Below are positions 1 through 6,651 of a stretch of DNA of 31,246 nucleotides, in pieces. Made by a program: the position numbers and the translations under genes. Numbering within the stretch: position 1 is the first letter of the stretch; every line of letters begins with the position of its first letter. Origin of the DNA: a virus; IMG/VR virus record IMGVR_UViG_3300032213_000771, positions 1-31,246 of that record. One strand, written 5' to 3'. The notes under the pieces were generated by a model, which made no database searches, had not been told where the DNA came from, and saw only the letters and a list, made by a program, of their open reading frames with translations.

Positions 1-1143
1 GATAGTGATATTTCATTTACACCAGATACACTTAAAAAACTTTTAAGTCATAATAAAGATATGGTATCTGGCCTTTATATACAAAGAAAACAAAACGAAC
101 ATATATTAGAAGTTTATGAACCTAACGATAGAGGTGGTTGTTCAAATATACCATTTGAAAAAATAAAGAATATTCCATTAGTAGAATTGGTAGCTTGTGG
201 TATGGGTTGTGTATTAATTAAAGGAGAAGTTTTTAGATCAATACCTTATCCTCATTTTGTTTATCATTCAGCAATAGATCATAAAAATACAATATCGGAA
301 GATGTTGATTTTTGTAGAAAAGTTAAAGCAAAAGGTTTTGGAATATTTGCTGATACAACAGTACATTGTGAACATATAGGTAATACAATTTTTAAAGTAG
401 AAAGTACACCCAATACATCAACTGTAAATAAAAAAGAAATTAATATACCTGATAGATTAAAAGATTTATCAACCAAAAGATTGTTACCTCAAATACACGT
501 AGATTATTTAAAAAGTTTAAACATATCACCTAAAGTAATTTACGATATAGGTGCTTGTGTTCTACATTGGACAAGTGAAGCTAAAACAATATGGCCAAAT
601 GCTGAGTATGTTGTTTTTGAAGCTATGTCTGAGTGTGAATTTTTATATAAAGAAAACAATTTACAATACCATATAGGTGTACTAAGTGATGTGAATGATA
701 AAAAAGTTAATTTTTACAAAAATACTTATCATCCTGGCGGAAATAGTTATTATAAAGAAAATGAACAAATCAGTTCTGAATCTAATAGATTGTATAATGA
801 AAGTAATAAAAAATTATATAAAACTAAAACTTTAGATAGTATTATAAGTTCAAGAAATCTGCCTATGCCAGATCTAATAAAAATAGATGTACAAGGTGCT
901 GAATTAGATGTACTAAAAGGATCTAAAGAAGCTTTAAAACATTGTAAAGATTTAATACTAGAATTACAAATAGTAGAATATAACAAAGGAGCACCTTTAA
1001 GAGATGAAGTAATTAAGTATGTTGAGAATTTAGGTTTTAGATTAATTTCAGGACCTTTTTGTGATAATGGCCCAGACGGAGATTATCATTTTTCAAAAAA
1101 CAATATTGAAATAAAAATACCTACAAATAAATTTTTTGATTAA
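1..1143 (+). CDS. Glycosyltransferase-FkbM methyltransferase fusion, 5' end missing
   Basis: The reading frame is open to the left edge, so this is the C-terminal 380 residues of a longer protein. The first residues (D-S-D-I-S-F-T-P-D) look like the DxD metal/nucleotide-sugar site of a GT-A (family 2-like) glycosyltransferase. The following segment supports that fold: VSGLYI near residue 22, ACGMGCVLI near 65-73, and SEDVDFCRKV with its downstream HCEHIGN near 100-127. After a linker comes an FkbM-type SAM methyltransferase: YDIGAC near 181 (the D-x-G-A SAM-binding loop) and LIKIDVQGAELDVLKG near 292-307, the family hallmark. Such fusions usually modify sugars on surface polysaccharide or virion glycoproteins; the substrate here is unknown. 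It converges on the minus-strand late block, and its stop codon overlaps that of the next gene. An internal ATG at 61 is not the start. Confidence 0.85.
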   Translation, partial: DSDISFTPDTLKKLLSHNKDMVSGLYIQRKQNEHILEVYEPNDRGGCSNIPFEKIKNIPLVELVACGMGCVLIKGEVFRSIPYPHFVYHSAIDHKNTISEDVDFCRKVKAKGFGIFADTTVHCEHIGNTIFKVESTPNTSTVNKKEINIPDRLKDLSTKRLLPQIHVDYLKSLNISPKVIYDIGACVLHWTSEAKTIWPNAEYVVFEAMSECEFLYKENNLQYHIGVLSDVNDKKVNFYKNTYHPGGNSYYKENEQISSESNRLYNESNKKLYKTKTLDSIISSRNLPMPDLIKIDVQGAELDVLKGSKEALKHCKDLILELQIVEYNKGAPLRDEVIKYVENLGFRLISGPFCDNGPDGDYHFSKNNIEIKIPTNKFFD

Positions 1144-1487
1144 GGAGTATAAGAAGAAACTACGCCAGGATAAACAGTAATAATACCTTCAACCACACGT
1201 GTTACTGTACTGTCGGATGTTTTTGTTATTTCAACATCATATACCCAACGGCCATCTTCTAACAAAGCAGTTGTAGCTGGTTCTAAAGCAATAGTTACAA
1301 TTCCATCAGCTTGATAGACAGTAATATCAAAATATACTCTATCGTAAGTGCTAGAGTATCCTTTTGACATTTTACCTTGAGCTGTATATCCCGTTAAATT
1401 AAAAGCCGTACCATCATCATTCTGTACTAATACATCACTTGTAAATGTGGCACCTGCGTCTAAAGATAAATTTGCTATACCTGCCAT
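1140..1487 (-). CDS. Small virion/baseplate-type protein (BppU-N-like)
   Basis: This 115-aa protein is rich in Thr, Val and Gly with a beta-sandwich look: an N-terminal LSLDAGATFTSDVLVQNDDGT, a central FDITVYQADGIVTIAL and a C-terminal TRVVEGIITVYPGV. The pattern resembles the small immunoglobulin-like proteins of cyanophage tail regions and the N-terminal domain of baseplate upper proteins. The resemblance is by memory only. It starts three bases after the stop of the 70-aa gene 1491-1703 and is probably translated from the same mRNA. It is the last gene of the long minus-strand block and ends head-on against the glycosyltransferase gene, leaving no room for a terminator. A structural role is likely; the exact position in the virion is not known. 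Confidence 0.6.
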   Translation of the reverse strand: MAGIANLSLDAGATFTSDVLVQNDDGTAFNLTGYTAQGKMSKGYSSTYDRVYFDITVYQADGIVTIALEPATTALLEDGRWVYDVEITKTSDSTVTRVVEGIITVYPGVVSSYTP

Positions 1488-1490
1488 TTT

Positions 1491-1703
1491 TTATTCTTTT
1501 ATTTCTTCTTTTGGTTCTTCTAATTTTTTTAATTCTTCATTAATTTTAGCATTATAATAGTTTGTAAGAACATCAACTTTTTCAAGTTCCATAATCATGC
1601 GAACTCTACTGTTTTGTATTTCTTGTCTAGCTATAATGTAATTTTTTAATATGTCGTCAAACTTAGTTTCGTCATATTCTTTACCGTTTATATTAATTGT
1701 CAT
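1491..1703 (-). CDS. Small conserved phage protein, DUF6447-like
   Basis: This 70-aa protein opens with a short beta stretch, I-N-I-N-G-K-E-Y-D, followed by a long charged helix (about residues 15-65) that is probably a coiled coil and ends in a Lys/Glu tail. The layout matches the small 'ITIDGxEYD + helix' proteins of T4-like cyanophages, called DUF6447; function unknown. A good Shine-Dalgarno sequence (AAAGGTAA) lies about 8 bases before the ATG, and a TATAAATA late promoter motif sits 29 bases upstream. It therefore appears to begin a short late transcript with 1140-1487. The location between enzymes and a tail-type protein suggests a virion or assembly role. Confidence 0.6.
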   Translation of the reverse strand: MTININGKEYDETKFDDILKNYIIARQEIQNSRVRMIMELEKVDVLTNYYNAKINEELKKLEEPKEEIKE

Positions 1704-1732
1704 ATCATTTACCTTTGTGTTATTATATTAAC

Positions 1733-1740
1733 TATTTATA
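1733..1740 (-). promoter_or_regulatory. T4-type late promoter motif (TATAAATA)
   Basis: The minus strand reads TATAAATA in the 39-base gap between the oxygenase gene 1743-2510 and the small gene 1491-1703. This is the -10 element recognised by the gp55 late sigma factor in T4-like phages. Position and spacing (29 bases to the ATG, with a Shine-Dalgarno sequence in between) fit a working late promoter for 1491-1703 and 1140-1487. Confidence 0.6.
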
Positions 1741-1742
1741 TA

Positions 1743-2510
1743 CTATTCAAACTTAAATTTAAAACTAAATGTATATCTGTTTTTAGTATAATCATTAGCA
1801 ATTGTTTTATGTCTCATTAATGGATTGTAGTTATTAATGCAAACAAAAGTGCCATCAGTAGGATAGTGTTGATGTATTTCTTTAACGGTTTCATCTTCTT
1901 GTTCTTTACCAAAACACACTTGGCCATTCCATTCTGGTTTCCATTCCGTATAGTCATTAAAATACATCAATACAATCATATTACAACAGTCGTCAGAATC
2001 GTTATGCCAAGGCAAATCTTCAGTGCCATTCCATAATCCATATGTAAATGATTTAATACTTCTTAACCAAGTATTTTGTGTCATTCCATCTTTAATTAAA
2101 CTTAATTTTAATGGATCAAAGAAAGGCATATCCAATACTTTAATCGCTAACTCTTTTACACTATCAGGCGCATTGTTAAAACAATACATATCTCTTAATT
2201 GTTCTTCATAAGGAAAATCATTTACAGTATAAACTTTTTTATTATTAGGAGATATAATATTAGTTAAAGTATCTAAAGGCATTTGAGACCAAGAAGCGGC
2301 AATAGGCCCTTTTTTAAGATTTTCTTCTGTAAGATTTTGATTTGTTTTATTTTCTATTGTCTTTTGATTTTCTTCAATAAAATTTTTAAAAGTAGTTTCA
2401 GCAATAATTTGTTTAGCATCTTCCGTTAAATCATTCGGCAATATACCAACGTTAAATCCTACTTCAAAAAATTTATATACATCAAATTGGTAATCAAAAT
2501 TTAAATTCAT
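1743..2510 (-). CDS. 2OG-Fe(II) oxygenase, copy A
   Basis: This 255-aa protein is predicted to hydroxylate or otherwise oxidise a substrate using Fe(II), O2 and 2-oxoglutarate. The facial triad is visible: H169 and D171 in P-W-H-N-D, and H234 in L-M-R-H-K. R245, eleven residues after the distal His, is placed to bind the 2-oxoglutarate carboxylate. The double-stranded beta-helix core runs from about residue 150 to the C-terminus; the N-terminal 150 residues are helical and carry an extra segment (about 45-70) absent from the neighbouring paralogue. It is a tandem duplicate of 2514-3194, with near-identical first 25 residues and matching core motifs (WNGTE.LPWHND, FNDYTEWKPEW.GQVCFGKEQ). A Shine-Dalgarno AAGG lies upstream. 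It belongs to the overlapping modification-enzyme block. A protein or peptide substrate is inferred, not shown. Confidence 0.85.
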   Translation of the reverse strand: MNLNFDYQFDVYKFFEVGFNVGILPNDLTEDAKQIIAETTFKNFIEENQKTIENKTNQNLTEENLKKGPIAASWSQMPLDTLTNIISPNNKKVYTVNDFPYEEQLRDMYCFNNAPDSVKELAIKVLDMPFFDPLKLSLIKDGMTQNTWLRSIKSFTYGLWNGTEDLPWHNDSDDCCNMIVLMYFNDYTEWKPEWNGQVCFGKEQEDETVKEIHQHYPTDGTFVCINNYNPLMRHKTIANDYTKNRYTFSFKFKFE

Positions 2511-2513
2511 ATA

Positions 2514-3194
2514 TTAATGTACCTTAAATTTAATGTTAAAAGTAAATCTATTTTTAGTAAGATCATTTTGTTCTACTCTATGTTTAAACAAAGGATTATA
2601 ATTATTAATACAAACAAATGTACCATCAACTGGATAATGTTGATGTATTTCTTGTATTGTATTATTTTCCTGTTCTTTACCAAAACATACTTGGCCTTTC
2701 CATTCAGGTTTCCATTCCGTATAGTCATTAAAATATAATAACATCACCATATAACTACTATCATAATTGTCATTATGCCAAGGTAAATTTTCTGTTCCAT
2801 TCCATAAACTGTACGTGAAAGGTCTAATGGATCTTAACCAAGAAGTATCTTTATGTTGATCTTTTACTAAACTCTTTTTTAATGGATCAAAAAATTTTAA
2901 TGAGGATATTTCATTTGCAAAATTTTTAATGTAATAAGGCGCATTATTAAAACAATATAAATCTTTTAAATTTTCTTCATATCCAAATTCACCAAGACCA
3001 TGATTTTCTAAATTTAAACCTTCAGGTATTAAAGTCCAATCTGCTGAATATGGAGGAGGAGCATTAGTTCTAAATTTTGTTCTTTTAACTATTGCTTTAG
3101 CATGTTCTATATATTCAGAAGGAAGTATTCCTATGTTAAATCCCACCTCGTGAAATTTATGTACGTCAAATTGGTAATCAAAATTAAGATTCAT
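2514..3194 (-). CDS. 2OG-Fe(II) oxygenase, copy B
   Basis: This 226-aa protein is the close paralogue of 1743-2510, separated from it by only three bases. The iron site is H140, D142 and H205, with R216 as the expected 2-oxoglutarate ligand. The C-terminal 100 residues are very similar to copy A, while residues 40-70 differ strongly. The duplication has therefore kept the catalytic core and diverged in the region most likely to touch the substrate. The 5' end overlaps the preceding gene by 11 bases, so translation is probably coupled. Both copies are intact, with all active-site residues present, which argues that both are functional and may act on different positions or partners. Confidence 0.85.
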   Translation of the reverse strand: MNLNFDYQFDVHKFHEVGFNIGILPSEYIEHAKAIVKRTKFRTNAPPPYSADWTLIPEGLNLENHGLGEFGYEENLKDLYCFNNAPYYIKNFANEISSLKFFDPLKKSLVKDQHKDTSWLRSIRPFTYSLWNGTENLPWHNDNYDSSYMVMLLYFNDYTEWKPEWKGQVCFGKEQENNTIQEIHQHYPVDGTFVCINNYNPLFKHRVEQNDLTKNRFTFNIKFKVH

Positions 3195-3588
3195 CTATTA
3201 AAAATTCTTTCTTATAATATTCTTTTATATCGGGAACTATACCTTTAGTTTCATTTAAGGGCATAACTTTATTCAATATACTGTCATAAGTATTTATATC
3301 TTCATCATAAATCTTAAAATAAGGATCATTTCCATACAAAAGATCGCCGTCATTCAATAATTCATAAAAATCTTCACCAAAATCTTTTGACAACCAATAG
3401 GCATAACATATAGCTACTACATAACTTTTAGAAGGATATATAAAAGGCATATCTTTACTATAAAAATATTTTACAGCATTTTCAACCACATCATTAGAAA
3501 ATTCTACTGGTATTTTATTAAGATCATCAGTATGATCTGTAACCATTCTATGATATAATTCTTGTCTAATTTTCCATTCTTTTTTCAT
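3184..3588 (-). CDS. Unrecognised 134-aa protein in the modification block
   Basis: I do not recognise this gene. It encodes an acidic, mostly helical protein with many aromatic residues (MVTDHTDDL near 15-23, YPSKSYVVAICYAYWLSKDFGEDFYELL near 51-78, then a D/Y-rich C-terminus). No Cys pair, metal motif, signal peptide or clear membrane segment is visible. It overlaps the upstream radical SAM gene by 23 bases and the downstream oxygenase by 11 bases, so it is almost certainly co-translated with them. A small helical partner between a radical SAM enzyme and its accessory oxygenases could be a substrate-binding or adaptor subunit, but that is inference from position alone. Confidence 0.6.
   Translation of the reverse strand: MKKEWKIRQELYHRMVTDHTDDLNKIPVEFSNDVVENAVKYFYSKDMPFIYPSKSYVVAICYAYWLSKDFGEDFYELLNDGDLLYGNDPYFKIYDEDINTYDSILNKVMPLNETKGIVPDIKEYYKKEFLIDES
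3291..3298 (-). promoter_or_regulatory. Internal TATAAATA motif (weak late promoter candidate)
   Basis: The minus strand reads TATAAATA inside the 134-aa gene, 97 bases upstream of the oxygenase ATG at 3194. It could start an internal late transcript for the oxygenase pair. Because it lies inside coding sequence in very AT-rich DNA, chance is a good alternative. Confidence 0.2.
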
Positions 3589-4492
3589 AATAATCTAATA
3601 ATCCTTTATATCCGTTGCAACCATTATCTAAGTCTTTTACATAACGATAATGTTCCGTTAAACAATGCCCGTAATATTTACATTTTCTACATATATCAGA
3701 AACATTATTAATAGGTTCCTGTTCGGCCCACTTTACATACTCTTTAATAGAATTTAATTCTAAAAAATATTCCTTATCATTTTTATCAAACTCCAACACA
3801 GCAAAATTACCATTTGGTGTTATATAAACGTGATTGTTTGAAAATGCGTTATATTCCTTTTTCAAACTTCTAATTATATTACCTTCATTTATAAAATCAA
3901 ATCTTTTTTTTACAGGACTTTCAATCCATTTTTGTACAAACAACTCAAAATCTTTATGAGTAACTGGTTGAGAATTGGCTTGATTTATAGAATATGGTTT
4001 AATCTCTACACTTTCTATACTAGAACATAAATTCATTTTTTGTATCATATCATCTATATTCATCTCTAATACTTTTTGACTAGCGAGTATTAATACAGCA
4101 ATTGGTACAGGACTATGAAACATATTATTGTAAACCAAATCAGATTTTTCTCTGGCTTCAAAATCGTAACTTACACCTAAATAAAAATCAGATTGAAAGA
4201 AACCATCATGTAACATTGAAAGATTCGTTATTATATTAATTTTGTCCTTATAGTATTTTCTTATAACATCTTTTAATCCATAAAAGTAATCTTTTTTTAA
4301 CGCACCTATTTCACCACCGTACAAATCTACCCAATCAATCTTTCTAATTTTACTAATTTCTTTAAGTCTTTGATCGAGTATTTTTAGTGGTATTTTTTTT
4401 TGATCTCCCAATTGTTCAGTAGTAAGATAACAAAAGTTACATCTAAAGTTACAAAAGTAACTAGGATTGATCGATACTGTTATTGGTTTCAT
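3566..4492 (-). CDS. Radical SAM protein with SPASM-like C-terminus
   Basis: This 308-aa protein has the radical SAM cluster motif CxxxCxxC at C14, C18 and C21 (C-N-F-R-C-N-F-C), which binds the 4Fe-4S cluster that cleaves S-adenosylmethionine. A GGE motif at 59-61 (L-Y-G-G-E-I) contacts the SAM amino group. The C-terminus carries a shortened auxiliary-cluster motif: C268, C271, C277 and C292. The usual fourth Cys of the CxxC-x5-C-x3-C core is replaced (T-E-H), so this is a degenerate SPASM or 'twitch' type. The family modifies ribosomal peptides or proteins. It overlaps the oxygenase gene 4489-4998 by an ATGA junction and the next gene by 23 bases, indicating tight translational coupling. 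Confidence 0.85.
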   Translation of the reverse strand: MKPITVSINPSYFCNFRCNFCYLTTEQLGDQKKIPLKILDQRLKEISKIRKIDWVDLYGGEIGALKKDYFYGLKDVIRKYYKDKINIITNLSMLHDGFFQSDFYLGVSYDFEAREKSDLVYNNMFHSPVPIAVLILASQKVLEMNIDDMIQKMNLCSSIESVEIKPYSINQANSQPVTHKDFELFVQKWIESPVKKRFDFINEGNIIRSLKKEYNAFSNNHVYITPNGNFAVLEFDKNDKEYFLELNSIKEYVKWAEQEPINNVSDICRKCKYYGHCLTEHYRYVKDLDNGCNGYKGLLDYYEKRMEN

Positions 4493-4998
4493 TTATTTAA
4501 ATTAAAGTAAAAAGACGCTTGTATTCTTTGTCTATGTGTTTTACCAGCCCTATGTTTAAATTTTTTATCATTGTTGACTAATACTAAAGAACCTACACTT
4601 GGATAAAATGTCCAAACCTTATTATCTGTTTTAAATTCTATTTCTCCTTCTTTATATTTTTTCATTTCTGAGAAATATAATATAAAAAAGAAATCACATT
4701 CTTCTATATCATTATGCCATTCACTAGCTTTTGTATAAATGCCTTCCCACATTTGATGATCTCCCATAACATGTTCACCAAACATAGGTTGCACTATTTC
4801 ATCTGAAATATTAAAATGTATGGCCATTAAGGCCTTATCTAATTGTTTAGTATCTCCAGTAGGATGATAGTCATTATCAGTACCTGGAAAATTCCATTCA
4901 ATAGTATCGAGATTTACAAGATCAATATATTTTTTACCTTTAAATACTGTAAATCCTTTTGTAAAAAAATTAGATTTATGTTGTTCAATATTAGTCAT
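4489..4998 (-). CDS. 2OG-Fe(II) oxygenase, third type
   Basis: This 169-aa protein looks like a compact 2-oxoglutarate/Fe(II) oxygenase. The likely iron ligands are H95 and D97 (S-E-W-H-N-D-I-E) and H149 (K-F-K-H-R-A-G), with R158 as the 2-oxoglutarate-binding residue. The core strands F-F-F-I-L-Y-F-S, V-G-S-L-V-L-V-N-N and Q-A-S-F-Y-F-N-L are as expected for the cupin-like fold. It is not closely similar to the 1743/2514 pair, so it is a separate lineage rather than a third copy. It overlaps the neighbouring oxygenase by 8 bases and the radical SAM gene by 4. Two oxygenases flanked by radical SAM genes suggest sequential oxidation of one target; the target is unknown. Confidence 0.8.
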   Translation of the reverse strand: MTNIEQHKSNFFTKGFTVFKGKKYIDLVNLDTIEWNFPGTDNDYHPTGDTKQLDKALMAIHFNISDEIVQPMFGEHVMGDHQMWEGIYTKASEWHNDIEECDFFFILYFSEMKKYKEGEIEFKTDNKVWTFYPSVGSLVLVNNDKKFKHRAGKTHRQRIQASFYFNLNK

Positions 4999-5563
4999 TT
5001 TTTAAAAATAAATCTACAGGCACAGCAAGTCTTATTTTTCCTAAAAATGTTTCTACATTATGATAGGCGAAACTAGGAAATATGACTATATCACCAGATT
5101 TAGGAACAAATCTTATCGGATTAAACCATTGATTAAACTCTGAAGTATATCCTCTATTTGCGTTATGCCTAGGATCGTGTATTACTAATCCGCCTCCTTG
5201 ATTTTGTTCTTCACATAACAAATAAAACACAGCACTTAAATGAGACCCAGAATGATTATGTTTAGGCATAGAATAAGATGATTTATTACCTGTTATCCAA
5301 GCTTTTGTATGAAAATTTTTTTCAATATTGAGATTTTGTAATTTTATATATTTTTCAAAAGAAGGTATAACAATTTTTTCTTTAAATGTATTGAAATGTT
5401 TATCATTAAATAAATTTCCATCCAATATGTCTAATGAAATTTTTAAATCTTCAGAATTATAATTAGAAAAAATATGATTTATAATATCATTTAATATACC
5501 TTTATCGGTAATCGTATCTTTTAATATCGGTGTAGGCCAACAATAATTTATACCTTCATTCAT
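4991..5563 (-). CDS. Putative 2OG-Fe(II) oxygenase (2OG-FeII_Oxy_5-like)
   Basis: This 190-aa protein matches the layout of the phage-common family often called 2OG-FeII_Oxy_5. It has a C-W-P-T-P-I opening, P-K-H-N-H-S-G-S-H-L-S near 100-110, a G-G-G-L-V-I-H-D-P-R block near 123-132, G-D-I-V-I-F-P-S near 157-164 followed by Y-H-N-V (H168), and R178 near the end. H102/H104 and H168 are the likely metal ligands, and R178 the 2-oxoglutarate contact. These proteins are frequent in marine T4-like phages, where their substrates are unknown. It overlaps its neighbours by 8 and 4 bases within the enzyme block. Confidence 0.8.
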   Translation of the reverse strand: MNEGINYCWPTPILKDTITDKGILNDIINHIFSNYNSEDLKISLDILDGNLFNDKHFNTFKEKIVIPSFEKYIKLQNLNIEKNFHTKAWITGNKSSYSMPKHNHSGSHLSAVFYLLCEEQNQGGGLVIHDPRHNANRGYTSEFNQWFNPIRFVPKSGDIVIFPSFAYHNVETFLGKIRLAVPVDLFLKND

Positions 5564-6651
5564 AATACACTTTCATTTATATAAGGTGTTACTTCTATAT
5601 TTAGTCCGTTAGATTTAAGTATATCTGGCGCAATAGATTTCATTAACTTACAATGTTCTTCTACCATATCATGTTGTTTTAAATCTTTAACTGTCTTTCG
5701 ACAACCATTACATATCTCAAACATAGGACAAGTAAAACAGGCCTTCTTCATACTAATAAGATTAATATCATCTTGTAATGGTGTAAAAAACTCACCTTCC
5801 ATTTCTTTATCAAAATCTATTGATTTATCTTTATCATCACCAAACGAACCACAAGAATAATAATCGCCACTAGGATTTAATGCACGAATACCACTATCAC
5901 ATTTACGATTTTGAGGACATGATGTTCTTCCTCCAGTTAATCTTTGTATCATTTGTTTTGTATTAAATTCCCAAGGCGTAAGTCCACGTTTCCATATTTC
6001 TACATAGATTTGATATATTTTACTTAGTAAATAAGGTTTGCCTTGTTCACCACTCGCCATTGCATAGTTTAATTTACACTCCACACCGGTTTTACTATGA
6101 CGTGTAAAGTTATGTAATGTGCCATCAGGCACAACATCTTCACTCATACGCTTTGCTAGTTCCACATTTTTAATAGCATATTTTTCATTTTCAGGAACAA
6201 TAACAGATATAAAATCTGGTCTATAACCACAATGTTTCAACATTGCGTCTGAACATTTCCAAAAATCTTCTTCTGTAAATTCTGTCAAATCACCTTTAAG
6301 ACGGCCACCGCCATATTGAAACGAAGTAGTTATACCCACTCTTTCATTATTAAATAGATCAACCCACTTCTCTGGTTTCTTATAAAACGGCCATAAATTT
6401 GTAGTCAATGCAATAGATGTATCATAATCATGTTCATCTAACCATCTAATAATCTTCCAATAGTATTCAGGTTCCATCATTAAAGGATCTCCACCATTAA
6501 CTATAATAGTTTTTGTTTCAGGAAAACGTTTTAAAAATGAAAATATATAATCGTGTGATAACTCATCTTTTCTATTTTTGGATATCTTTGTACTAGAACA
6601 AAAAGTACATTTAAAGTTACATAACTCGGTAGGTTTAATTATTAAATCCAT
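5560..6651 (-). CDS. Radical SAM/SPASM protein
   Basis: This 363-aa protein has CxxxCxxC at C11, C15 and C18 and the SAM-binding G-G-D-P motif at 53-56. The C-terminal part has a Cys-rich auxiliary-cluster region: C245, C251 and C267 (around N-P-S-G-D-Y-Y-S-C-G), then C305, C308, C314, C317 and C334. This corresponds to a SPASM-type domain able to hold extra Fe-S clusters, as in PqqE, anSME and sactipeptide maturases. The stop codon region overlaps the next gene by an ATGA junction, and the start overlaps the stop of the B12-type radical SAM gene by one base (TAATG). It is most likely a maturase acting on a peptide or protein made in the same infected cell. Confidence 0.88.
   Translation of the reverse strand: MDLIIKPTELCNFKCTFCSSTKISKNRKDELSHDYIFSFLKRFPETKTIIVNGGDPLMMEPEYYWKIIRWLDEHDYDTSIALTTNLWPFYKKPEKWVDLFNNERVGITTSFQYGGGRLKGDLTEFTEEDFWKCSDAMLKHCGYRPDFISVIVPENEKYAIKNVELAKRMSEDVVPDGTLHNFTRHSKTGVECKLNYAMASGEQGKPYLLSKIYQIYVEIWKRGLTPWEFNTKQMIQRLTGGRTSCPQNRKCDSGIRALNPSGDYYSCGSFGDDKDKSIDFDKEMEGEFFTPLQDDINLISMKKACFTCPMFEICNGCRKTVKDLKQHDMVEEHCKLMKSIAPDILKSNGLNIEVTPYINESVL

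Noticed and set aside
3184-3588. The 134-aa protein as a RiPP precursor peptide
   Set aside because: It has no repeated core, no Cys-rich tail and no leader/core division; the 190-aa Cys-His-tailed protein fits far better.
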